A DNA stretch of 37,399 nucleotides. Source: Pseudomonadota bacterium. GTDB lineage: Bacteria > Pseudomonadota > Gammaproteobacteria > Acidiferrobacterales > Acidiferrobacteraceae. Both the position numbers and the translations under genes were made by a program. How positions within the stretch are numbered: position 1 is the first letter of the stretch; each line of letters starts with the position of its first letter. Under the pieces are notes generated by a model. That model was not told where the DNA came from, searched no databases, and saw only the letters and a program-made list of their open reading frames with translations. Of this stretch, positions 31,989-37,399 are shown one piece after another. The stretch covers positions 1 to 37,399 of the forward strand of contig JAJZZU010000001.1 in assembly GCA_021797365.1 (NCBI GenBank), in the 5' to 3' direction.

Positions 31989-32275
31989 ATGACGCGCGCT
32001 TCTGCGAGCACCTTGGCCCGAAAGCTGTCCGGCAAGGCGTTTGGAGTCAGAACATCCACAGACACACCGAGGAGTTCACCGAGTTCGTGAGAAATAGCGC
32101 CAATATCGAGCAGGGTTGTCTCGGACGTTGGGTCGACCAGGATATCGAGATCACTGTCGTCTGTGTCTTGTCCCTGCAGGACAGAACCAAATACGCGGGC
32201 ATTGCACGCGCGATGTGATTCGACCACGCGTCGAATGGCGGCACGGTTTAACGCGAGCGCGTCGGACGGTTTCAT
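31985..32275 (-). CDS. Orphan MNT-type nucleotidyltransferase (MntA-like)
   Basis: A 96-residue protein with G30-S31, D42-x-D44 (FGSVLQGQDTDDSDLDILVD in parts) and SVDVLTPNALP, thus catalytically complete. It resembles MntA at 12693-12983 along its whole length. No HepT gene follows; its stop codon overlaps the start of the integrase gene (ATGA). It might control the HepT-like protein at 21762-22283 or the recombinase, but both are speculation. Confidence 0.75.
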   Translation of the reverse strand: MKPSDALALNRAAIRRVVESHRACNARVFGSVLQGQDTDDSDLDILVDPTSETTLLDIGAISHELGELLGVSVDVLTPNALPDSFRAKVLAEARVI

Positions 32276-32389
32276 GAGTTTTTCTACCTCTGCTGGTATC
32301 TCCGGGGTTTCGCCGACCCTGTCGGATATTGTACGGTGGCTTTTCTCACGATAATAGGACTTATCACAAATAAATCCGAGAAATCGTAC

Positions 32390-32417
32390 TTGCTATAATG
32401 TAATACAGGTGTATACT
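32390..32417 (+). promoter_or_regulatory. Promoter of the cytosine methyltransferase gene
   Basis: TTGCTA (32390-32395), 16 bp, TATACT (32412-32417); a second TATAAT (32394-32399) overlaps the -35 box, so tandem promoters are possible. The ATG follows 30 bp later. Confidence 0.5.
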
Positions 32418-32447
32418 ATAGCGCAAGTACACCCGAATGGACTTTTT

Positions 32448-34190
32448 ATGGGACACAACAACAACCGAAACCCCCTGATTGCCCGCACCTCTCTCGAGCC
32501 CTCCGAGATGGTCGTCGACCTCTTCGCGGGCGGCGGCGGCATGTCGTGCGCCATCGAGCAGGCGGGTTTCTCGGTGGACGTGGCCATCAACCATGATGCC
32601 GAAGCCATTGCGATGCACACTGCCAACCATTCCGCGACCCAGCACTATGTGAGCGATGTCTTCGAGGTGGACCCGCGCCAGGCGACCCGCGGATGCCACG
32701 TAGGTCTCCTGCATGCCTCGCCGGATTGCCGGGATCACTCCCAGGCCAAGGGCGGCCAGCCGCGGCGCCGGAAGATTCGCGCCCTCTCTTGGGTGGTGCG
32801 GCGCTGGGCAGGCCAAGTGCGCCCGCGCGTGGTCACGCTCGAGAACGTGAAGCAAATCCAAGCTTGGGGGCCTTTAGTCGCAAAGCGCGATCCGGCGACC
32901 GGGCGGGTTGTACGCCTCGATGGGTCCGTGGCCGCCCCAGGCGAACGGGTGCCGCTGTCCGAGCAGTATCTGGTTCCGGATCCCCGGCGGGCCGGGCAGA
33001 CCTGGCGGGCCTTCCTGCGGTCGTTGGAATCCCTGGGTTATGAGGTCGAGACCCGCGTGCTGTGTGCCGCGGACTATGGCGCGGCCACCACGCGCAGCCG
33101 CCTCTTTCTCGTCGCCCGGTGCGACGGAGAACCGATCCGGTGGCCAGTCCCGGTCCGGGCCAAGACCGCCACTCGCGAGCGTCCCCGGTGGCGCGCGGCC
33201 GCCGAGTGTCTGGACTGGTCCCAGCCCTGCCCGTCGATATTCACCCGGCGCAAACCGTTGGCCGAGGCCACTTTACGGCGCATCGCCAAGGGGCTCAAAA
33301 AATACGTCCTGGATAGCGCCGAGCCCTTTATCGTCCCCGTCGCGTCGGCGCCGGAAAATCCTGCGGAACAGGTCTCTGCTGCCCATGCCCCGGTCTTGCT
33401 GCCGATAACACATCAAGGTGACGATCGGTGCCATGATGCCCGGGAGCCGCTGCGCACGATCACCAGTGCCCACCGCGGGGAGATGGCTATGGCGTCCGCC
33501 TACCTCATGCAGGCCAATGGCGGTTTCAATGTCACAGTCGGCCGCGACCCGCGGGAACCCCTGACGACGGTCACGAACACCGGCAGTCAGCAACAACTGG
33601 TCATGGCGTACTTGGCCCATCTGCGGCAACACTGCGACGCCCGAGACGTTCAGGATCCCCTGCAGACCATCAGTGCCGGCGGGGAGCACCACGCCCTGGT
33701 CGCGGCTTTCCTGATGCGCCAATTCGGCAATAGCGTAGGTTCAGACGCCCGCGCCCCCGTGGGGACGATCATGGCCGGTGGGGCCGGCAAGACCGCGCTC
33801 GTGGAGTGCGCAGTCTCCCGCCAAGACACAGAAGGGGCCTTGCGGGCCGCGGCTTTCCTGATGCGCTATTACAGTGAGGGTGGCCAATGGGGTGATCTGC
33901 GTGATCCGGTCGACACGATGACCACCAAAGACCGGCTGGCTTTGGTCACGGTCACGATCCAAGGGGTCCCTTACATCATCGTCGATATCGGCCTGCGCAT
34001 GCTGACCCCGCGGGAGCTGTATCGCGCCCAGGGCTTCCCGGACAGCTATGTCATCGACCGGGACTACCAGGGACGGCCTTTGAGCAAGTCGGCGCAAGTG
34101 CGCATGGTCGGCAATTCCGTGTCGCCGCCGCCGGCGACGGCCTTGATCAGGGCCAACTTTACGCCGCGCCGGCGCGCGCAGGCGGCATAA
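32448..34190 (+). CDS. DNA (cytosine-5) methyltransferase with repeated variable region
   Basis: A 580-residue C5 methyltransferase. Motif I is VVDLFAGGGGMSCAIEQAG (about 21-39); the catalytic loop is ASPDCRDHSQAKGG with Cys94 (PDC instead of the usual PC-Q pattern, as in one phage/plasmid subgroup); motif VI LENVK (E132); motif VIII ATTRSRLF; motifs IX-X RELYRAQGFPD...VRMVGNSVSPP. Between them, residues 325-500 have five repeats of the form DxRxPLxTIxxxxxxxLV, the first four about 33 residues apart. No restriction partner is adjacent, so it probably protects the element. ATG 32448 chosen because the GTG at 32409 lies in the promoter. Confidence 0.85.
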   Translation: MGHNNNRNPLIARTSLEPSEMVVDLFAGGGGMSCAIEQAGFSVDVAINHDAEAIAMHTANHSATQHYVSDVFEVDPRQATRGCHVGLLHASPDCRDHSQAKGGQPRRRKIRALSWVVRRWAGQVRPRVVTLENVKQIQAWGPLVAKRDPATGRVVRLDGSVAAPGERVPLSEQYLVPDPRRAGQTWRAFLRSLESLGYEVETRVLCAADYGAATTRSRLFLVARCDGEPIRWPVPVRAKTATRERPRWRAAAECLDWSQPCPSIFTRRKPLAEATLRRIAKGLKKYVLDSAEPFIVPVASAPENPAEQVSAAHAPVLLPITHQGDDRCHDAREPLRTITSAHRGEMAMASAYLMQANGGFNVTVGRDPREPLTTVTNTGSQQQLVMAYLAHLRQHCDARDVQDPLQTISAGGEHHALVAAFLMRQFGNSVGSDARAPVGTIMAGGAGKTALVECAVSRQDTEGALRAAAFLMRYYSEGGQWGDLRDPVDTMTTKDRLALVTVTIQGVPYIIVDIGLRMLTPRELYRAQGFPDSYVIDRDYQGRPLSKSAQVRMVGNSVSPPPATALIRANFTPRRRAQAA

Positions 34191-34225
34191 CGGTAAACAC
34201 GTTGGTTAGACAAAGGAGAACGCAA

Positions 34226-34771
34226 ATGACCGCAAACACTTCAATGACACCTTTCCCGGGAACCGCTGACTGGTTGGGCGTAAGGGCCGCCGCTACCAAG
34301 ACGCACGACGCAATCTGGCAAGCCCGTCAGAGCGCCATCCATTGCCGGTGGTACGAAAGGGAGTGGGCGGAGCCTGTAGTGCTCGCGCTGACACTTGTCG
34401 GCATGGTGTCTCTTTTTACGCAGCCGGTCTCTTATCTTTGTGAGGTCGTAGTGGGAATACTCCTCTTGCTTCCCCCTGGCCTCATCGCCGGCGCGAGCGC
34501 AGCACGAAAAAATGCGCTGGCCCAGTCTTACAAGTCCCCTTTGACGGACGCCGAACTGCAATCTGTAGCGTTCTTGCCCATCTCTTCCAAAACTCCAGGA
34601 TGGGACGGATGGATGGCGGCCGCTGCCGATCACAGACTGGGGCTCGCGGATCTTGAGAATCTGATCCGCGCCATTGATGACCATCAGGAGGTCGAGCGCC
34701 AGCGCCGGGTTTTACGACACCAGAACCAGATCGTCTTTCGTGACCAGGAAACAGAGGGGTCTACTGCATGA
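34226..34771 (+). CDS. Unknown membrane protein with two central helices
   Basis: ATG 34226 has AAAGGAG at 34212-34218. The 181 residues have a soluble N terminus, two hydrophobic segments at about 50-65 and 70-90 (PVVLALTLVGMVSLF, CEVVVGILLLLPPGLIAG) and a hydrophilic C-terminal half ending in a charged helix (HQEVERQRRVLRHQN). The stop overlaps the next start (ATGA). No family is recognised. Confidence 0.6.
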   Translation: MTANTSMTPFPGTADWLGVRAAATKTHDAIWQARQSAIHCRWYEREWAEPVVLALTLVGMVSLFTQPVSYLCEVVVGILLLLPPGLIAGASAARKNALAQSYKSPLTDAELQSVAFLPISSKTPGWDGWMAAAADHRLGLADLENLIRAIDDHQEVERQRRVLRHQNQIVFRDQETEGSTA

Positions 34772-35619
34772 CCGAGCCTACGCCGCAGGACTCTACCGTC
34801 CTTGTCGCCTCTCTTCGGGCCGAGAATGCCACCCTGCGTGACCGGGTGCAACGGCTGGAGATTCGCCTGGAAATGGTGGATCAGGACGAGGATGGGGCCA
34901 AGTCGCTTCGTTTCGACGAATCGGCCGACGGAATCGCCTGCCGTGACGAGACTATCTGTCTCCAGGATCAGAATATCGACCGGTTGCGGGCAAAACTCGA
35001 GGCCTTGACGGGCGCCCAGGGGTTGGCCATGGTCTTCGGCAACCATGAGCCCGACCCCCTGAATCGTTTGATGCAGTGGGCCGATGTGTGGGACGACGAA
35101 TACCCTGGCAAGAATCATCCGGTAGCCGAGTCCCTGCGAACTTACGCCGCAGCCTGGCGCGCGGAACGGGCGACGCGACAGGCGCCCGAGAAAGACCTCA
35201 AGCAGACAATAGCGGCCATAAAGGGTAAACGCCCACCCATCGGTGACGAGGATCCCGAAAACGACCCCTTGGCCCGCATGATGCGCTACGCCGATCGGTG
35301 GTCCACGGAGTCTCCGGATCACACCTGTGCGGACAAGATTCACCCCATCACGGCTGCGTTGCGCATCTATGCCAACGAGTGGCGTGCGGAGCGGGCCGCC
35401 CGGCAGGCGTCCGAGAAGGATTACGAGGAGACGATCGCGGCCCTCGAGAGGAAGGTGGCCTCCTTGGCGCCCCACGAGACCTGCGCCTGCTCTTACGATC
35501 GCCCGGAGGATGTGTGCCTGCACCATGCGCCGGAGATCATCCGGTTGCGAGAGGCGGTGGCGGCCTTGCAGGCGCGTGTGGAGGACCTCGAACGTGACAC
35601 GAAAGGACGTGCGCCATGA
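34768..35619 (+). CDS. Coiled-coil protein with a tandem-duplicated module
   Basis: A 283-residue soluble protein. Residues about 12-70 are a coiled coil (SLRAENATLRDRVQRLEIRL). Then two copies of one module follow: DPLNRLMQWADVW...YAAAWRAERATRQAPEKD and DPLARMMRYADRW...YANEWRAERAARQASEKD, each about 60 residues, and a second coiled coil with CACSYDRPEDVCLHHAPE near the end. No known family; it may be a scaffold. Coupled at both ends (ATGA overlaps) to its neighbours. Confidence 0.65.
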   Translation: MTEPTPQDSTVLVASLRAENATLRDRVQRLEIRLEMVDQDEDGAKSLRFDESADGIACRDETICLQDQNIDRLRAKLEALTGAQGLAMVFGNHEPDPLNRLMQWADVWDDEYPGKNHPVAESLRTYAAAWRAERATRQAPEKDLKQTIAAIKGKRPPIGDEDPENDPLARMMRYADRWSTESPDHTCADKIHPITAALRIYANEWRAERAARQASEKDYEETIAALERKVASLAPHETCACSYDRPEDVCLHHAPEIIRLREAVAALQARVEDLERDTKGRAP

Positions 35620-36320
35620 CCATTGATGAATACAAGTGGAAACGGGAGTTTGATCTTGCGTTATCATCCGTTAATGGGTTCGGTGAATTGCGCCGCTTAC
35701 TCAGAAAAAAAGGCGGTGAGGCCCTGTCTGACCTCAAAAACGTGAACATGCTTGAGGCAGCCGCGTGGGGCCGGAAGTCCCGCCTGGAAAAGATCATCGC
35801 AGAGGGTGCTGATCCCAACGCCTTCAACGGTCGCGCTCTTGAGAACGCTGCTTTCGCTGGACGAACAGAGTGTGTGCGAGTCTTGTTGGATCATGGCGCA
35901 GATGCTCGCGCCAACGAGTCCCTCGCGGTATGCTTCGCAGCCATTCGCGGCGATGCAGATATCGTCAGAATGCTCGTCGCGGCCGGGGCGGATCCGAAGA
36001 CGCGCAATCATTCCGCGCTTCCCGATGCGATCGGCAGTGGTAACGACGATTGCGTCCGTCTCCTGCTGGAGTATGGGCTGGATCCCCGGAAACAAGAAGA
36101 GAACATCCGGTGGAACATGGGTCGGATAGCCAAACAGGCCAAGATAAGCCATGGAGGACCCATAGCGCGGTTCACGCGCTGGCTGAAGCGCAAAATCGGT
36201 ATACCTTGCCCTGCTGCGTATCGCATCACACCGCAAAATGGCGTCCCGCCCTATATCAAGTATGCCCCTCCCAGTTTTTGGGAGTCACGCACATGCCAGG
36301 TGGAGAAGATCCAGGAGTAA
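35616..36320 (+). CDS. Ankyrin-repeat protein
   Basis: A 234-residue protein with three to four ankyrin repeats between residues 45 and 155, for example LENAAFAGRTECVRVLLDHGADAR, VCFAAIRGDADIVRMLVAAGADP and LPDAIGSGNDDCVRLLLEYG. The N-terminal 40 residues are a charged helix; the C-terminal part is basic and Pro-rich. Ankyrin repeats bind proteins, so it is probably an adaptor. GC is lower than in the genes before it. Confidence 0.8.
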   Translation: MTIDEYKWKREFDLALSSVNGFGELRRLLRKKGGEALSDLKNVNMLEAAAWGRKSRLEKIIAEGADPNAFNGRALENAAFAGRTECVRVLLDHGADARANESLAVCFAAIRGDADIVRMLVAAGADPKTRNHSALPDAIGSGNDDCVRLLLEYGLDPRKQEENIRWNMGRIAKQAKISHGGPIARFTRWLKRKIGIPCPAAYRITPQNGVPPYIKYAPPSFWESRTCQVEKIQE

Positions 36321-36325
36321 TGGGT

Positions 36326-36643
36326 ATGGTATCCAAAACAAAAAGCTCCAGCGAACCATCGACCATCAGCGCCGAAGACCGGGACAATCTGCACCACATG
36401 CTGGGTGTGGGCGCCCATATCCCAAAAAGACGGTGGGGATTCCGTAACTACTATGCCTGCGGGCTCGCCGACCTGCCGAGCTTGGAGCGCCTGGAGGCGG
36501 CAGGACTCGTGCGCCGCGGACAGCCGTATGAGGATGGCTATTACTTCCAGGCCACCGAGGCCGGTTGTGCCCTGGCGGGACTCAATGCCCGCCAACGGCG
36601 GGAGGCCTTGGGGTGGCCCGTGACGGCGGTCTTGCGGCTTTAG
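36326..36643 (+). CDS. Small winged-helix-like protein of phage/plasmid type
   Basis: ATG 36326 is chosen because AGGAG (36313-36317) is 8 nt upstream; the frame is open further back. The 105-residue product contains NYYACGLADLPSLERLEAAGLVRRGQ and YYFQATEAGCALAGL (in parts), the pattern of a small winged helix in which an aromatic strand follows LexxGLV. Such proteins are common hypothetical genes in phages. Its function is unknown. Confidence 0.55.
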   Translation: MVSKTKSSSEPSTISAEDRDNLHHMLGVGAHIPKRRWGFRNYYACGLADLPSLERLEAAGLVRRGQPYEDGYYFQATEAGCALAGLNARQRREALGWPVTAVLRL

Positions 36644-36734
36644 GCCAACCGGGAGCAGCAGGATGTGAGTCCCAGGATTTTACCTGTCTCACACCATCTA
36701 ACAGTAGCTGAGAAAAATTGACAAAGTGAACAAG

Positions 36735-37399
36735 ATGCCCGGAGAAACATTTGCCTCAGCCGAGGACTACCAAAAGTTTTCCTCAACCCAGAAACAGCAG
36801 GGAATGTGCTTAATAAACGAGATCAAGCTAGAGCCAAGAATGAAGGTTTTAGACGTTGGGTGTGGTAATGGTCTGACCACACTGGAGTTGCTGAGAAAAG
36901 AGCCTAGCATCGCTATTGATGCCTTCGATATCTCAGGCAATATGATCGAACTATCTCAGACGAACTTGCGGAAATCTCATTTCGCGAAATGGAACGTCCA
37001 TTTTTTTGTGCAGGATGCGGAAACATTCGTAGCCGAAGACGTTTACGACCTTATCGTTAGTAACGCCGCATTACATTGGGTAAGAGACGGAAGGCGCATG
37101 TACAAAATCTTGTATGATGCGTTAAAGGAAAATGGGTCCATCGCCGTACACCAAGGGGGGTACGGTTGTTACCGAGGACTCCATAGTCTGGTACACAAGG
37201 CTATAAACGAGACACATTTGACAGACCACTTCGCGGATTGGTCGTATCCCATCTTTTACCCAAAAAAGGAAGAGATGGAACAGATATTGCGGTCGATCGG
37301 ATTCCTGTCCGTGCGCATCGTGTGTGTCGAGTCAGACGGGATGGAATACCATACGCTCGTGGAGGATTTTATCAACGCAGGCATGCTGCCATATTTTAG
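36735..37399 (+). CDS. Class I SAM-dependent methyltransferase (3' end outside window)
   Basis: ATG 36735 (or GTG 36726) opens a frame that is still open at the last base, so at least 221 residues. Motif I VLDVGCGNGLTTLELL near residue 38, FDISGNMIELSQ and YDLIVSNAALHWV define a Rossmann methyltransferase similar to BioC or Tam-type enzymes; the substrate cannot be told. The base composition is clearly more AT-rich than most of the window, suggesting separate origin. No good ribosome site is seen. Confidence 0.75.
   Translation, partial: MPGETFASAEDYQKFSSTQKQQGMCLINEIKLEPRMKVLDVGCGNGLTTLELLRKEPSIAIDAFDISGNMIELSQTNLRKSHFAKWNVHFFVQDAETFVAEDVYDLIVSNAALHWVRDGRRMYKILYDALKENGSIAVHQGGYGCYRGLHSLVHKAINETHLTDHFADWSYPIFYPKKEEMEQILRSIGFLSVRIVCVESDGMEYHTLVEDFINAGMLPYF

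Overview
This 37.4-kb window is a mosaic accessory region, most likely part of a conjugative plasmid or integrative conjugative element from a high-GC proteobacterium. The evidence is IncI/R64-type conjugation and thin-pilus genes (PilQ, PilR, PilS, a PilM-like protein, PilV, a DotB/TraJ-like ATPase and a DotA/TraY-like membrane protein). They are interrupted by blocks of toxin-antitoxin, defence, phage-derived and transposon genes. The overall style would fit an acidithiobacilli- or Acidiferrobacter-like host, but that is a guess; no rRNA, tRNA or housekeeping gene fixes the taxon.

Layout. 1-4939: thin-pilus operon (pilQ, cut by the window edge, pilR, pilS, pilM-like, pilV). 4940-6230: a transposon graveyard with an orphan TnpB-type right end, the start of a Mod-type DNA adenine methyltransferase, a C39-like peptidase split by a one-base homopolymer shift, and the left end of a TnpB element. 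6175-8281: two unknown genes on the minus strand. 8281-8363: a symmetrical divergent promoter. 8363-12282: DotB-like ATPase followed by a predicted cysteine hydrolase with a CTG start, an unknown protein, a YkgJ-like cysteine-cluster protein and an ATP-grasp enzyme. 12310-16013 (minus): HepT/MntA, an outer-membrane barrel protein and HipBA. 16294-19866: a 1190-residue SF1 helicase-PLD nuclease fusion.

19900-21620 is the most striking part. A mini CRISPR-type array without cas genes has four repeats and three spacers of exactly 32 nt. Its two distal repeats carry the same 21-nt palindromic insertion inside the hairpin loop. It is followed directly by a phage P1/P4-like immunity module: a strong promoter, a structured RNA resembling C4 antisense RNA, an icd-like ORF and an AntA/KilAC antirepressor. 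21762-23797: an orphan HepT-like gene and an XRE antitoxin tail flanking an intact TnpB element. 23879-27384: an unknown protein and DotA/TraY. 27477-28633: HD phosphohydrolase and a DUF559-type nuclease. 28660-30801: IscB and Fic remnants among membrane and zinc-ribbon proteins. 30834-32275: a tyrosine recombinase whose start codon overlaps the stop of an orphan MNT antitoxin-like gene. 32448-34190: a DNA cytosine methyltransferase with tandem repeats in its variable region. 34226-36643: an operon of unknown, coiled-coil, ankyrin and winged-helix-like proteins. 36735-end: a lower-GC SAM methyltransferase running off the window.

Working together: the pil, DotB-like and TraY genes would build the mating apparatus. 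HepT/MntA, HipBA, the cytosine methyltransferase, the helicase-nuclease, the CRISPR-like array and the C4-type immunity RNA look like stability and inter-element competition functions. TnpB, IscB, Fic, Mod and XRE remnants record repeated insertion and decay. All family calls come from reading the translated sequence and motifs, without database searches.
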